64,000 nt of DNA from Pseudomonas gingeri (GCF_013386165.1 NZ_JACAOS010000003.1:662343-726342), one strand, 5' to 3'. Shown: positions 25,073-35,288, numbered from the stretch's first letter. Program-made: numbers and translations. The notes: generated from the sequence alone by a model not told the origin.

Positions 25073-26383
25073 ATGCAGATCAGTACCCCTGTTGAACACC
25101 GGGAGCACGACGCCCGGTTCTTTGCCCGCATGGGCTGGTTGCTGGCCTTGTTGGGCGCCGGCAGCTTCTTTCTTTGGGCGGCCCTGGCGCCGCTGGATCA
25201 GGGCATTGCCGTGCAGGGCACCGTGGTGGTGTCTGGCAAGCGCAAGGCCGTGCAATCCCTGGGCGGCGGGGTGGTCAGCCGGATCCTGGTGCGTGAAGGG
25301 CAAGTGGTGCATCAGGGCCAGCCGCTGTTTCGCCTTGACCAGACGCAGTTGTCGGCCGATGTGCAATCGCTGCAGGCCCAGTACCGGATGGCCTGGGCCA
25401 GCCAGGCCCGTTGGCAGAGCGAGCGTGACAACTTGCCCCGGGTGGCGTTTCCGCCCGAGTTGAGCACGGACCCCGACCCGCACCTGGCACTGGTGCTCGA
25501 AGGCCAGCGGCAATTGTTCAGCAGCCGTCGCGAAGCCTTTTCCCGCGAACAGGCCGGTATCCGCGCCAACATCGATGGCGCCAGCGCGCAACTGGCCGGC
25601 ATGCGCCGGGCGCGTAACGACATGTTGGCCCGCGCCGATTCCCTGCGCAGTCAGTTGGACAACCTCAAGCCCCTGGCGGACAACGGCTATATCCCGCGCA
25701 ACCGCCTGCTGGACTACCAGCGCCAGCTGTCCCAGGTGCAGCAGGACCTGGCGCAGAACAATGGCGAAAGCGGGCGGGTCGAGCAGGGGATTGTCGAGTC
25801 GCGTCTAAAACTCTCCCAGCACGGCGAGGAGTATCAGAAGGAAGTGCGCAGCCAATTGGCCGACGCCCAGCTCAAGAGCCTGACCCTGGAGCAGCAATTG
25901 CGCTCGGCGGGTTTCGAGTTGCAGCACAGCGAGATCATCGCGCCGGCCGAGGGCATCGCGGTCAACCTCAGCGTGCACACCGAAGGCGCGGTGATCCGCG
26001 CCGGGGAAACCCTGCTGGAGATCGTGCCCCAGGGCGAGCGCCTGGAGGTCGAGGGGCACCTGCCGGTCAACCTGGTGGACAAGGTCGGCAGCCATCTGCC
26101 GGTGGACATCCTGTTTACCGCGTTCAACCAGAGCCGTACCCCGCGGGTGCCGGGCGAAGTCAGCCTGGTGTCCGCCGATCAGTTGCTCGATGAAAAGACC
26201 GGCGCGCCGTATTACGTGCTGCGCACTTCGGTGAGCGACAGGGCCTTGGAAAAGCTCAACGGCCTGGTGATCAAACCGGGCATGCCCGCCGAGATGTTCG
26301 TGCGCACCGGTGAGCGCTCGATGCTCAATTATCTGTTCAAACCGCTGCTGGACCGCGCGGGCTCCGCGTTGACGGAGCAATAG
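25073..26383 (+). CDS. aprE: Type I secretion membrane fusion protein AprE (HlyD family)
   Basis: A 436-residue periplasmic adaptor with one N-terminal membrane helix (MGWLLALLGAGSFFLWAAL). A lipoyl half-motif VVVSGKRKAVQSLGGGVV is followed by a long coiled-coil hairpin (~residues 95-290, rich in Gln, Ala and Leu), the second lipoyl part IIAPAEGIAVNLSVHTEGAVI and a beta-barrel domain to the end. It bridges AprD and AprF. It sits 14 bp after aprD and one base before aprF, in a tight operon. Confidence 0.95.
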   Translation: MQISTPVEHREHDARFFARMGWLLALLGAGSFFLWAALAPLDQGIAVQGTVVVSGKRKAVQSLGGGVVSRILVREGQVVHQGQPLFRLDQTQLSADVQSLQAQYRMAWASQARWQSERDNLPRVAFPPELSTDPDPHLALVLEGQRQLFSSRREAFSREQAGIRANIDGASAQLAGMRRARNDMLARADSLRSQLDNLKPLADNGYIPRNRLLDYQRQLSQVQQDLAQNNGESGRVEQGIVESRLKLSQHGEEYQKEVRSQLADAQLKSLTLEQQLRSAGFELQHSEIIAPAEGIAVNLSVHTEGAVIRAGETLLEIVPQGERLEVEGHLPVNLVDKVGSHLPVDILFTAFNQSRTPRVPGEVSLVSADQLLDEKTGAPYYVLRTSVSDRALEKLNGLVIKPGMPAEMFVRTGERSMLNYLFKPLLDRAGSALTEQ

Positions 26384-26384
26384 G

Positions 26385-27734
26385 ATGTTCCACCGAATGA
26401 AGACACTGTCGATAATCGCCGCGATGCTGAGCCTGTTGGTCAGCACCGGCAGCCAGGCCATGGGGCCGTTCCAGGTTTACGAGCAGGCCTTGCGCAATGA
26501 CCCGGTGTTCCTGGGCGCGCTCAAGGAGCGCGATGCCGGCCTGGAAAACCGCGCCATCGGCCGGGCCGGCCTGCTGCCGAAGATTTCCTACAACTACAAC
26601 CAGGGTCGCAACGATTCACGGGCCACTTACCTCAGCGAGCGTGGCAACGCCCATGAGGACCGTCACTACACCAGCTCTGGCTCGACCTTGATGCTGCAAC
26701 AACCGCTGATTGACTACGAGGCCTACGCCAATTACCGCAAGGGCGTGGCCCAGGCGTTGTTCGCCGATGAGACCTTTCGCGGCAAGAGCCAGGAACTGCT
26801 GGTGCGGGTGCTGACCTATTACACCCGGGCGTTGTTTGCCCAGGACCAGATCGAGATCGCCCAGGCGCGCAAGAAAGCCTATGAGGAACAGTTCCAGCAG
26901 AACGAGCACCTGTTCCGCCAGGGCGAGGGCACGCGTACCGATATTCTCGAGGCCGAGTCGCGTTTCGAGCTGGCCACCGCCGAGGAAATCGAGGCGCGCA
27001 ACGAACAGGACGCCGCCTTGCGTGAGTTGGGGGCGCTGATCGGTGTGCCGACGGTAAACGTTGCCGAATTGGCCCCGCTGACCCAGGCCTTCCAATCGTT
27101 CCCCCTGGAACCGGCCAATTTCGACACCTGGCATGCCATGGCCCTGGAGAACAATCCGACCCTGGCGTCCCAGCGCCAGGCCCTGGAAGTGGCCCGTTAT
27201 GAAGTGGAGCGCAATCGCGCCGGGCACCTGCCCAAGCTCAATGCCTACGCCAGCGTGCGCAAGAGCGAGTCCGACAGCGGCAACACCTACAACCAGCGTT
27301 ATGACACCAACACCATCGGTTTCGAGGTGAACGTGCCGTTGTTCGCCGGTGGCGGGGTTTCGGCTTCGGTGCGCCAGGCCAGCGCGAATATGGAGCAGGC
27401 CGAATACGATCTGGATGGCAAGACCCGCGAGACCCTGATCGAACTGCGCCGTCAGTTCAGTGCCTGCCTGTCGGGGGTGAGCAAGTTGCGCGCCTATCAG
27501 AAGGCCTTGAGTTCGGCCGAAGCCCTGGTGGTCTCGACCAAGCAGAGCATCCTCGGCGGCGAGCGGGTCAACCTCGATGCGTTGAACGCCGAACAGCAGC
27601 TCTACAGCACCCGGCGCGACCTGGCCCAGGCGCGCTACGACTATCTGATGGCCTGGACCAAATTGCATTACTACGCGGGCACCTTGCGCGAAACCGATCT
27701 GGCCAGGGTCGATGAGGCCTTCGTACAACAATAA
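26385..27734 (+). CDS. aprF: Type I secretion outer membrane protein AprF (TolC family)
   Basis: A 449-residue outer-membrane efflux protein with a signal peptide ending near STGSQAMG. Two repeated outer-membrane-efflux domains are visible, with the conserved starts FQVYEQALRNDPVFLGA and MALENNPTLASQRQALEVAR and the periplasmic helix ends RTDILEAESRFELATAEEIEARN and NLDALNAEQQLYSTRRDLAQARYDYL (in segments). It forms the outer-membrane channel of the AprDEF exporter. The ATG at 26385 follows the aprE stop after a single base; ATG 26397 is an alternative. The lipase gene follows after 26 bp with a strong AAGGAGG. Confidence 0.95.
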   Translation: MFHRMKTLSIIAAMLSLLVSTGSQAMGPFQVYEQALRNDPVFLGALKERDAGLENRAIGRAGLLPKISYNYNQGRNDSRATYLSERGNAHEDRHYTSSGSTLMLQQPLIDYEAYANYRKGVAQALFADETFRGKSQELLVRVLTYYTRALFAQDQIEIAQARKKAYEEQFQQNEHLFRQGEGTRTDILEAESRFELATAEEIEARNEQDAALRELGALIGVPTVNVAELAPLTQAFQSFPLEPANFDTWHAMALENNPTLASQRQALEVARYEVERNRAGHLPKLNAYASVRKSESDSGNTYNQRYDTNTIGFEVNVPLFAGGGVSASVRQASANMEQAEYDLDGKTRETLIELRRQFSACLSGVSKLRAYQKALSSAEALVVSTKQSILGGERVNLDALNAEQQLYSTRRDLAQARYDYLMAWTKLHYYAGTLRETDLARVDEAFVQQ

Positions 27735-27760
27735 TTCCAACCAGCAAGGAGGCAATACCG

Positions 27761-29608
27761 ATGGGTGTCTTTGACTATAAAAACGCAGGGACCGAGGCGT
27801 CGAAAGCGTTGTATGCGGACGCAATGGCGATCACCTTGTACTCCTACCACAACCTCGATAACGGCTTTGCCGTGGGGTATCAGCAAAATGGCTTCGGCCT
27901 GGGGCTGCCAGCGACCCTGGTCAAGGCCCTGATCGGCGGCACGGATGCCCAGGGGGTCATCCCCGGCATACCGTGGAATCCGGACTCGGAGAAAGCCGCG
28001 CTGGCCGCAGTGAAGGCGGCCGGCTGGACGCCGATCAGTGCCGCGCAGCTGGGCTACGGCGGCAAGACGGATGCACTCGGCACTTTCTATGGTGAGAAGG
28101 CCGGCTACACCACGGCGCAGGCCGAGATCCTCGGCAAGTACGACGCCAGCGGGCACCTGACCGAGATCGGTGTGTCCTTCCGTGGTACCAGCGGGCCTCG
28201 GGCAAGCCAGATCAGCGACACCATCGGCGATGCGATCAACGATTTGCTGGCGGCCATCGGACCCAAGGATTACGCGAAAAACTACAGCGCCAATGCCTTC
28301 GAAGGCCTGCTCAAGAGCGTGGCGACCTTTGCCGCGGCCAATGGCCTTTCCGGCAAGGACGTGCTGGTCAGCGGCCACAGCCTCGGCGGGTTGGCGGTCA
28401 ACAGTGTGGCCGATCTGAGCAAGGACCATTGGGGCGGTTTCTACAAGGACGCCAACTACATCGCCTTCGCTTCACCGACCCAGAGCGGTCCGGGAACCCA
28501 GGTGCTGAACATCGGTTATGAAAACGACCCGGTGTTCCGCGCCCTCGACGGTTCCAGCCTGACCCTGGCGACCTTGGGGGTGCACGATGCCAACAAGGCT
28601 TCGGCGACCAACAATATCGTCAGCTTCAATGACCATTACGCGTCCGATGCCTGGAACGTGTTGCCATTCTCCATCGGCAATGTCGCCACCTGGATTTCCC
28701 ACCTGCCGACGGCCTATGGCGACGGCCTGGGCCGGGTGATGGCGTCGCAGTTCTATAACCTGACCAGCAAGGACTCGACGATTATCGTCGCCAACCTGTC
28801 GGATCCGGCGCGGGACAAGACCTGGGTGCAGGACCTCAATCGCAACGCCGAAACCCATAGCGGCAGCACCTTTATCATCGGCAGCGACGCCAATGATCTG
28901 CTCAAGGGCGGGCGTGGCAACGACTACATCGAAGGGCGTGGCGGCAACGACACCTTCCGCGACGACGGTGGCTACAACATCATCCTGGGTGGCAAGGGCA
29001 ACAACACCTTTGACCTGCAGAAGTCCCTGAGCAGTTTCGATATCGCCAATGATGGCCATGGCACCTTGTATATCCGCGATGCCAGCGGCGGCATCACCAT
29101 CGCCCAGAACATTGGCACGCTGATCAGCAAGGAATCGAACCTGGTGTTCTTCAACAAGGACGTGGCCCATGTGGTGGGCAACCAGAGCTTGTCCGAGGGC
29201 AGCTACGTCAACTCGCAGGTCGGCGGCGACGGTGCCGATACCCTGACCGCGAAGTCTTCAGGGGAGTGGTTGCTGGGCAATGGCGGCAATGATCATCTGA
29301 TCGGTGCGGCCAAGGGTGGCAACCTGTTTATCGGCGGGGCCGGGAATGACCTGATGGACGCGAAGGGCGGGGGCAATACCTTCCTGTTCAACGGTTTCAA
29401 CGGATCGTTCGGTCAGGACAAGATCACCGGTTTCCAGGCTTCCGACAAACTGGTGTTCATGGGCTACGCCGATTCCCAGGGACACAATATCCAGGATCAC
29501 GCCAAGGTGGTGGGGCACGACACCGTGCTGACCTTCGGGGCGGATTCGGTGACGTTGGTGGGGGTTGGGCTGGATGTGCTGAAGGGGGCGAGTGTGGTCA
29601 TCGCCTGA
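27761..29608 (+). CDS. Type I secreted family I.3 lipase (polyurethanase-like)
   Basis: A 615-residue lipase of true-lipase family I.3, near the length of P. sp. MIS38 PML and Serratia LipA (613-617) and longer than the 476-residue TliA form. It starts MGVFDYKN as in the family, with no Sec signal. The nucleophile elbow is GHSLGG with Ser207; Asp256 (ENDPVF) and His314 (WISHLP) fit the other triad members. C-terminal RTX repeats (GGRGNDYIEGRGGNDTF, GGAGNDLMDAKGGGNTF) and a hydrophobic tail (TLVGVGLDVLKGASVVIA) mark type I secretion. It is coded directly after aprF with AAGGAGG, so AprDEF is its likely exporter. Confidence 0.93.
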   Translation: MGVFDYKNAGTEASKALYADAMAITLYSYHNLDNGFAVGYQQNGFGLGLPATLVKALIGGTDAQGVIPGIPWNPDSEKAALAAVKAAGWTPISAAQLGYGGKTDALGTFYGEKAGYTTAQAEILGKYDASGHLTEIGVSFRGTSGPRASQISDTIGDAINDLLAAIGPKDYAKNYSANAFEGLLKSVATFAAANGLSGKDVLVSGHSLGGLAVNSVADLSKDHWGGFYKDANYIAFASPTQSGPGTQVLNIGYENDPVFRALDGSSLTLATLGVHDANKASATNNIVSFNDHYASDAWNVLPFSIGNVATWISHLPTAYGDGLGRVMASQFYNLTSKDSTIIVANLSDPARDKTWVQDLNRNAETHSGSTFIIGSDANDLLKGGRGNDYIEGRGGNDTFRDDGGYNIILGGKGNNTFDLQKSLSSFDIANDGHGTLYIRDASGGITIAQNIGTLISKESNLVFFNKDVAHVVGNQSLSEGSYVNSQVGGDGADTLTAKSSGEWLLGNGGNDHLIGAAKGGNLFIGGAGNDLMDAKGGGNTFLFNGFNGSFGQDKITGFQASDKLVFMGYADSQGHNIQDHAKVVGHDTVLTFGADSVTLVGVGLDVLKGASVVIA

Positions 29609-29638
29609 CCACGGATCTCAAATCCGGTTGAGACCCGT

Positions 29639-29769
29639 GTGGCGAGCGGGCTTGCCCGCGCTCGGCTGCGAAGCAGTCGTGAAACAGTTCACCTCGGTGC
29701 ATCTAATACACCGAGCTCTCTGGTTTTAGGGGCGCTTCGCGCCCCAGCGCGGGCAAGCCCGCTCGCCAC
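29639..29769. repeat. Paired REP element (REPIN/BIME-like), copy 2
   Basis: Inverted 23-nt REP arms at 29639-29661 and 29747-29769 match those at 834-964, and the element has the same total length. The interior also keeps CTCGGTG...CACCGAG and a GGGGCGC-ttc-GCGCCCC hairpin, though the interior bases differ. It lies between the convergent lipase and glycosyltransferase genes and may act as their shared terminator. Confidence 0.9.
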
Positions 29770-29796
29770 CTATTCTCTGTTCGCCACAAAACTGCG

Positions 29797-31398
29797 TTAT
29801 GGCAGCTTCAGCAACACATAATCGTTCTTGTCGAAGCGCTGGCTGAGCGCCGGCACCAGGTCACCAATGGCCGAGCCTTTCAGCCCATCGTAAGTGTCCT
29901 TGCCCATCATCACCCAAGCCGGTCGCGCCACGGCCTGAAGCTGCTCGGTCGTATCGGTGAAGATCGGTTGCAGATCGCCTTCGGCATTGACCATGAACTT
30001 GATCGCCCGTCCGTCCTTGGCCACCGCGTGCATGACCAGCGGCGCCGGGTCTTTTTTCATCAACTGCTGGGTAGCCTGGGTAAAGGCGCGGGTGTCGTAG
30101 GCGACGCGTTCGGTCGGCTCGACAATCAGGATATAGCTGCTCCACAGCGCCAGTACCGCACAACCGGCCAGCCCGAGTGCGCGCCAGCGAGCGTTGAACA
30201 GCACCACCACGGCGATCACCTGCAACGCCCCGACCAGATAGGGCGCGACGCCCAGGGCGGGCAGTTGCTCGGGAAAGCGCCGATGGAGCATGAACATCCC
30301 GGCAATCAGCAGGCCCGGCAGGATCAGCCAGAGGCCCTGCATCAGCACACGCAATCCGGCGAACAGGCGGCCCTTGGCAACCTGGAACGGATAGGCCGCG
30401 ACAATGGCCGCCATGGGCACCATCGGCAGGATATAACGGGCCTTTTTCGCCTGGGGCACGGACAAACCGAGCATCACGATCAGGCCCGCCGCGATCGCGT
30501 AGAGGGTCAGTTGCAGCGCCGGTCCACGATGCTGGCGACCGGTCGCCAGGATGGCCACCAGCACCAGCACCGCCAATGGATAAGCCAGGGCATAGTTACC
30601 AAAGGCACTGCTGAAGTAATACAGCGCTCCGCTGGAGCCCGCCGTGCCGTCCATGCGGCCGGTGAACTGCATGTGGATCACTTCCTGGAGAAAGGCCGGG
30701 CCGCCATCCAGCGAGGCCATCCACAACAGCAGGCCGATACAGGCCGCCAACAGGAACAGGGCCTGGAAGCCGAAGATGAACAGCCGGCGCCATTGGCCGC
30801 TGAGCAGGTAGAAACTGCAGAGCATGCCGGTGGGAATCACCAGACCCATGGGACCGCGAATGGCAAAGCCGAGCACCAGCAGCGCCAGGAGCAGTACGCT
30901 GCGTTTCGGCGCGCCGTAGTATTTGGCGGCATAACCCAGGTAGAACACCGCCAGGGACACGGCGGCGAGCATCTGGTCGAGGGAAACCGCGCGGGTTTCG
31001 ATCAGGAAATTGTTGGTCAACAACAGCAAGGCGATGCTCAGCAGCGCCCAACGTGGCGAATGCGGGGCCACCAGCCGGTACATCAGCACCACGATCCAGG
31101 CCGAGGCCAGGGCGCTGGGCAACCAGGCGGCGAGGGCGTTGACCGTGCCGAAGGGCAGGGCCAGCAACCAGATCAACAGGGTGGAAAACGCCGAATAGTC
31201 GGGATACGGCACGCCATAGGTGGTCGGGAAGAAACTCGGACCGTGGCGCAGCATTTCCTCGGCGAACAGCACGAAGCGCGAGTCGAAGCCGATGGCGGCT
31301 TGCTGATAGACGCCGGCGATGAACAGCAGCAGGGCTAGCAGGCCCAGGACGAGGGATTGGCGATTCAGGGTATTGCGGGATGAGGACGTCAATGTCAC
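29797..31398 (-). CDS. ArnT-like GT-C family glycosyltransferase (PMT_2/GT39)
   Basis: A 533-residue multi-spanning membrane protein with about 11-12 hydrophobic helices. The first periplasmic loop has the acidic motif AAIGFDSRFVLFAEEML, the counterpart of the catalytic DETRYAQ loop of ArnT, which places it among polyprenyl-phosphate-dependent GT-C enzymes. It lies downstream of ugd but is separated by a strong hairpin, so it is probably a partly independent unit. The start is GTG at 31398 with CAGG upstream; no better ATG is near. Its donor and acceptor are unknown; aminoarabinose or another lipid-linked sugar transfer is an inference from the neighbourhood. Confidence 0.8.
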   Translation of the reverse strand: MTLTSSSRNTLNRQSLVLGLLALLLFIAGVYQQAAIGFDSRFVLFAEEMLRHGPSFFPTTYGVPYPDYSAFSTLLIWLLALPFGTVNALAAWLPSALASAWIVVLMYRLVAPHSPRWALLSIALLLLTNNFLIETRAVSLDQMLAAVSLAVFYLGYAAKYYGAPKRSVLLLALLVLGFAIRGPMGLVIPTGMLCSFYLLSGQWRRLFIFGFQALFLLAACIGLLLWMASLDGGPAFLQEVIHMQFTGRMDGTAGSSGALYYFSSAFGNYALAYPLAVLVLVAILATGRQHRGPALQLTLYAIAAGLIVMLGLSVPQAKKARYILPMVPMAAIVAAYPFQVAKGRLFAGLRVLMQGLWLILPGLLIAGMFMLHRRFPEQLPALGVAPYLVGALQVIAVVVLFNARWRALGLAGCAVLALWSSYILIVEPTERVAYDTRAFTQATQQLMKKDPAPLVMHAVAKDGRAIKFMVNAEGDLQPIFTDTTEQLQAVARPAWVMMGKDTYDGLKGSAIGDLVPALSQRFDKNDYVLLKLP

Positions 31399-31442
31399 GG
31401 CCGTGAACCTGAAAAAACGGGCGAACCCGCTAGGAACGAAAA

Positions 31443-31470
31443 CGCGGTCATTTTTTTCGAAATGACCGCG
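31443..31470 (-). terminator. Terminator at end of arn-ugd operon
   Basis: CGCGGTCATTT (31443-31453) pairs with AAATGACCGCG (31460-31470), an 11-bp stem with a T-rich loop, followed on the minus strand by a short T run (GTTTTCG). It lies 66 bp after the ugd stop and 45 bp before the arnT-like gene. Confidence 0.75.
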
Positions 31471-31535
31471 TCGTTTGTTTGCTCGGCAACCCCTGGCGAA
31501 CTAGCCACACGGGCCACTAGGCAAGGGGTAGGGCA

Positions 31536-32897
31536 TCATTCCAGACCGTGACGGGTCACCGGCAGGTCCAGCGAAGCTCCACGGCCGATCGCAAAGTAGG
31601 TGAACCCCTTGCGCTGCATGCGGTTGGCATCGAACAGGTTGCGGCCGTCGAAGATCACCGGCGCTTTCAGGCGCTGCTTGATCAGTTCGAATTCCGGTGC
31701 CTTGAACTGCTGCCATTCGGTGCAGATGATCAGCGCGTCGGCGCCCACCAGAGCCGATTCCGGCGTGCCCATCAGCGACAGACCTGGCTCATCCGGGTAG
31801 ATGCGCTGGGTTTCCTGCATGGCTTCCGGGTCGAAAGCACGCACCTGTGCGCCGGCTGCCCACAGGGCTTCCATCAGCACGCGGCTTGGTGCATCGCGCA
31901 TGTCGTCGGTGTTCGGTTTGAACGCCAGGCCCCAGAGAGCGAAGGTCTTGCCTTTCAGGTCGCCCTTGTAGAACGCGTTCAGACGGTCGAACAGCTTGTG
32001 CTTCTGGCGCTCGTTGATCGCCTCGACCGCTTGCAGCAGGTCGCTCGAGCAGTTGGCTGCCTGGGCACTGTGGATCAGCGCGCGCATGTCTTTCGGGAAG
32101 CACGAGCCGCCGTAGCCGCAGCCCGGGTAGATGAAGTGGTAACCGATGCGCTGGTCGGCGCCGATGCCCATACGCACGGCTTCGATGTCCGCGCCCAGGT
32201 GTTCGGCCAGTTCGGCGATCTGGTTGATAAAGCTGATCTTGGTCGCCAGCATGCAGTTGGCGGCGTACTTGGTCAGCTCGGCGCTGCGCAGGTCCATGAA
32301 CATGATGCGGTCATGGTTGCGGTTGAACGGGGCGTAGAGGTCGCGCATCACTTCACGGACTTCTTCACGCTCGCAGCCGATGACGATACGGTCCGGACGA
32401 CGGCAGTCTTCCACCGCCGAACCTTCCTTGAGGAATTCCGGGTTGGAGACGATATCGAATTCCAGGGTCCGGCCGACTTTGTCCAGGGCTGCCTGGATGT
32501 GGGCCCGCAGGGTGTCGCCGGTACCGACCGGAACGGTGGATTTTTCCACCAGGATCAGTGGGTCGACGCGGTGACGAACTACGGCGTCGCCTACCGAGAG
32601 GACGTACTTGAGGTCAGCCGAACCGTCTTCGTCCGACGGCGTGCCGACGGCGATAAACAGGACCTGGCCATGCTCGATCGCCAGCTTTTCGTCGCTGGTG
32701 AAGTGCAGGCGGCCGCTTTCCAGGTTGCTCTTGACCATGGTCTCCAGCCCTGGTTCGAAGATGGGGATGTGGCCTTTACGCAGCAAGTCGATCTTGTTCT
32801 GGTCGACGTCCATGCACACGACATCATGACCGACTTCGGCCAGCACAGTCGCCTGTACCAGACCGACATAACCGCTACCAATTACGCTGATTTTCAT
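31536..32897 (-). CDS. ugd: UDP-glucose 6-dehydrogenase
   Basis: A 453-residue NAD-dependent enzyme making UDP-glucuronic acid, the first precursor of L-Ara4N. The N-terminal Rossmann motif is [22 protein letters not shown]; the catalytic cysteine (Cys266) is in YGGSCFPKD and the essential lysine region is in [10 protein letters not shown]. The C-terminal UDP-binding domain begins near [20 protein letters not shown]. Its ATG overlaps the arnF stop codon (ATGA), so it is the last coupled gene of the arn operon, the usual Pseudomonas arrangement. Confidence 0.96.
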   Translation of the reverse strand: MKISVIGSGYVGLVQATVLAEVGHDVVCMDVDQNKIDLLRKGHIPIFEPGLETMVKSNLESGRLHFTSDEKLAIEHGQVLFIAVGTPSDEDGSADLKYVLSVGDAVVRHRVDPLILVEKSTVPVGTGDTLRAHIQAALDKVGRTLEFDIVSNPEFLKEGSAVEDCRRPDRIVIGCEREEVREVMRDLYAPFNRNHDRIMFMDLRSAELTKYAANCMLATKISFINQIAELAEHLGADIEAVRMGIGADQRIGYHFIYPGCGYGGSCFPKDMRALIHSAQAANCSSDLLQAVEAINERQKHKLFDRLNAFYKGDLKGKTFALWGLAFKPNTDDMRDAPSRVLMEALWAAGAQVRAFDPEAMQETQRIYPDEPGLSLMGTPESALVGADALIICTEWQQFKAPEFELIKQRLKAPVIFDGRNLFDANRMQRKGFTYFAIGRGASLDLPVTRHGLE

Positions 32898-33301
32898 ACG
32901 GAGTCCCTAGGACGGGGTATACGTGGAGAGTTGATCGTTAGCACGCCGAGAATGACCAGGGCCACTCCCAGCGATTTCGAAAGACTGAAGCTTTCATTGA
33001 AAAACGGCAGGCCGGCGGCCAACAGGTAGACCAGCGCATAACTGACGCTGAGCAACGAGTAGGCCCGGCCCAATGGCAGGTCGCGCAAGGCGGCCAGCCA
33101 GCAAAGCATGGACAGTGCGTAGGCGAGGATCGCTGCCGCCACCACGCCCAATGCGAGTAACGATACGTCCTGAGTCATCAGGGCGTCCAGCCACTGTGCC
33201 GGTTCCGGCAGGCGGGTCATGCTCCAGCGCATGCCCAACTGGGCAGCGCTGACCAGCAGGACGCTGCCGGTGGCCAGGGTAAAACCGCGAGCCTGGCTCA
33301 T
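32894..33301 (-). CDS. arnF: ArnF, L-Ara4N-phosphoundecaprenol flippase subunit
   Basis: A 135-residue small inner-membrane protein with four hydrophobic helices of the EamA/SMR type ([72 protein letters not shown]). With ArnE it flips undecaprenyl-phosphate-L-Ara4N to the periplasmic face. The start at 33301 overlaps the arnE stop by 4 bp and its own stop overlaps ugd by 4 bp. A longer open frame upstream overlaps arnE and is not used. Confidence 0.9.
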   Translation of the reverse strand: MSQARGFTLATGSVLLVSAAQLGMRWSMTRLPEPAQWLDALMTQDVSLLALGVVAAAILAYALSMLCWLAALRDLPLGRAYSLLSVSYALVYLLAAGLPFFNESFSLSKSLGVALVILGVLTINSPRIPRPRDSV

Positions 33302-33642
33302 ACGTGACGCCCCAACAGGACCACACCGGCGATGATCAACGCCACGCCCAACCAGTGGCGGGTGTCGATCGACTCCTTGAACAAGTAGTGCGCCACCAGG
33401 GTGATCAGGACAAAATTCAGGCTGAGCATCGGATAGGCAATCCCGACTTCCAGCCGTTGCAGGACCAGCAGCCAGACCAGCAGGCCGAAACCGAGGCTGG
33501 CCAGGGCCAGCCACAGCCAGGGCGAACGCAGTTTATGCAGCATGCCCTGGGAAGGACCGCGCCAGCTTTCGACGGCGAACTTCTGGGCGACTTGGCCCAG
33601 GCAGGTCAGCAAGCAGGCGCTGAGCAGCAGTATCAGGGTCAT
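33298..33642 (-). CDS. arnE: ArnE, L-Ara4N-phosphoundecaprenol flippase subunit
   Basis: A 114-residue inner-membrane protein with four helices and the SMR/EamA pattern [16 protein letters not shown] ... [27 protein letters not shown] (in parts) ... [15 protein letters not shown]. It forms the flippase with ArnF. It is coupled to arnT upstream and arnF downstream by 4-bp ATGA overlaps. Confidence 0.92.
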   Translation of the reverse strand: MTLILLLSACLLTCLGQVAQKFAVESWRGPSQGMLHKLRSPWLWLALASLGFGLLVWLLVLQRLEVGIAYPMLSLNFVLITLVAHYLFKESIDTRHWLGVALIIAGVVLLGRHV

Positions 33643-35288
33643 GGGGCGGTCTTCGAGAAAATCAGGATAACCATGTTGCCTTCTTCATAACGAACATGAT
33701 CCTTGGGCAGTAGGTCGATCTCGTGCAGTTCGTCCTCATCCTTGACGCGCATCACCACACCCACCTGGCCTTCACGACGAGCGTTGTCCATCCAGGCCTG
33801 AATCTGGCTCAGGTCCTGGGAGCGCCCGGCGGTCTCGGGATAACCCAGGCCGTACTGCAATTCACCCTGGGTGTTGTAAAGGGTGATGTCACTGCGTTTC
33901 ATGCGCCAGGCCAACGCCGAAGCGGCACCCAGGTCGTTGCTCAGGAAATGACGGCTCTGGCTCAGTTCTTCGGCATGGTGGGCGATGAACTGGTCGGGCA
34001 TCTTGTTGTGCACGATCACGTTCGGCATCGCCGCCGGCAGCAGCAACACCAGCATGCCCATGCCCAGTGCCGGCGTGGCCCAGAAGGTCAGCGGCTTGAG
34101 CAAGGGCAGGAGGTTGACCAGGATCCAGCTGCCGATAAAGACGCAGAGCAGGGTCAGGTGCAACGGCTCGTTATCGTAGAACGGCTGCTTGATCTGGAAA
34201 TACACCAGCGCCGCCAGTCCTGTCAGGCCCAGTACCAGGTTGATCAGGCCATTGAGACGGGGCACCTGGCCTTGGGCAAGCTGGAGACGCTCCATCAGCG
34301 AATGTCCCATCAACAGCGCCAATGGCATCAGGCACGGCATGATGTAGGTCGGCAGTTTGCCACGGCTGAGGCTGAAGAATGCCAGCGGCAGCAGCATCCA
34401 CAGCAGCAGGAACACGGTGATGCGCTGACCCTTGGTGCGCCAGGCGTCCTTGAGGGTGACCGGCAGCAACACCGCCCAGGGCAGGCTGGAAACCACCATC
34501 ATCGGTAGGTAGAACCACCACGGACGGGTGTGCTGTGCGTCTTCGGCGGCAAAACGGCGGATATGCTCGTGCCAGAAGAAGAAACGCCAGTAGTCCGGTT
34601 CCTGGAGGTGAACCGTCAGGACCCAAGGCAAGCTGATCAGCGCGGCCACGGCCACGGCCACCAGGCCATAACCCACCAGTTCGCGAAAACGCTTTTGCCA
34701 GATCATGTAGGGCAGGGCGATCAGCACCGGCAGCATCAGGGCGAGGAAACCCTTGGTCATGAAACCCATGCCACAGGCCAGCCCCAGGGCCACCCACGAA
34801 TACAGCCGAGCCCGAGAGCTGCTGCTGTCGATGGCGAACCACAAGGCGACGAAGCTCAGGTTGACCCAGAAGGTGAACTGCGGATCGAGGTTGGCGTAGC
34901 CGGCTTGCCCGGCGATCAGGCCGAAGCTCATGTACAGCGCGGCGCAGGCAAATTGCTTGCGCTCGTTGTTCCACAGGCGGCCGGCGATCAGGTAGACCAG
35001 CAGCACGCTCAGCCCGGTGCTCAGGGCGGAAGCGAAACGCACACCGAAAAAATTCTCGCCGAAGATGGCCTGACCGATAGCGATCATCCAGTAGCCGGCG
35101 ATGGGTTTCTCGAAGTAGCGCAGTTCCATGAAATGCGGCGACGCCCAGTGGCCGTGCGCGAGCATTTCCTGGCCGATCTGGGCGTAGCGGGTTTCGTCCG
35201 GAATCCACATGCCATGGGTGACCAGTGGCAGCAGGTAGAACAGCAGAAAAGCGAGAAACAGCAACGGCAAAGCCCAGCGCCTGGTCAT
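33639..35288 (-). CDS. arnT: ArnT, undecaprenyl phosphate-L-Ara4N:lipid A transferase
   Basis: A 549-residue GT-C glycosyltransferase that moves L-Ara4N from the undecaprenyl carrier to lipid A phosphates in the periplasm, lowering the negative charge that polymyxins bind. The catalytic first loop [18 protein letters not shown] is intact and about a dozen membrane helices precede a soluble C-terminal domain (from ~residue 440). It is coupled to arnD and arnE by 4-bp overlaps. Length agrees with other ArnT. Confidence 0.95.
   Translation of the reverse strand: MTRRWALPLLFLAFLLFYLLPLVTHGMWIPDETRYAQIGQEMLAHGHWASPHFMELRYFEKPIAGYWMIAIGQAIFGENFFGVRFASALSTGLSVLLVYLIAGRLWNNERKQFACAALYMSFGLIAGQAGYANLDPQFTFWVNLSFVALWFAIDSSSSRARLYSWVALGLACGMGFMTKGFLALMLPVLIALPYMIWQKRFRELVGYGLVAVAVAALISLPWVLTVHLQEPDYWRFFFWHEHIRRFAAEDAQHTRPWWFYLPMMVVSSLPWAVLLPVTLKDAWRTKGQRITVFLLLWMLLPLAFFSLSRGKLPTYIMPCLMPLALLMGHSLMERLQLAQGQVPRLNGLINLVLGLTGLAALVYFQIKQPFYDNEPLHLTLLCVFIGSWILVNLLPLLKPLTFWATPALGMGMLVLLLPAAMPNVIVHNKMPDQFIAHHAEELSQSRHFLSNDLGAASALAWRMKRSDITLYNTQGELQYGLGYPETAGRSQDLSQIQAWMDNARREGQVGVVMRVKDEDELHEIDLLPKDHVRYEEGNMVILIFSKTAP

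Noticed and set aside
27735..27760. A terminator or promoter between aprF and the lipase gene
   Set aside because: The 26-bp gap holds only the ribosome-binding site; the lipase is read as part of the aprDEF transcript.
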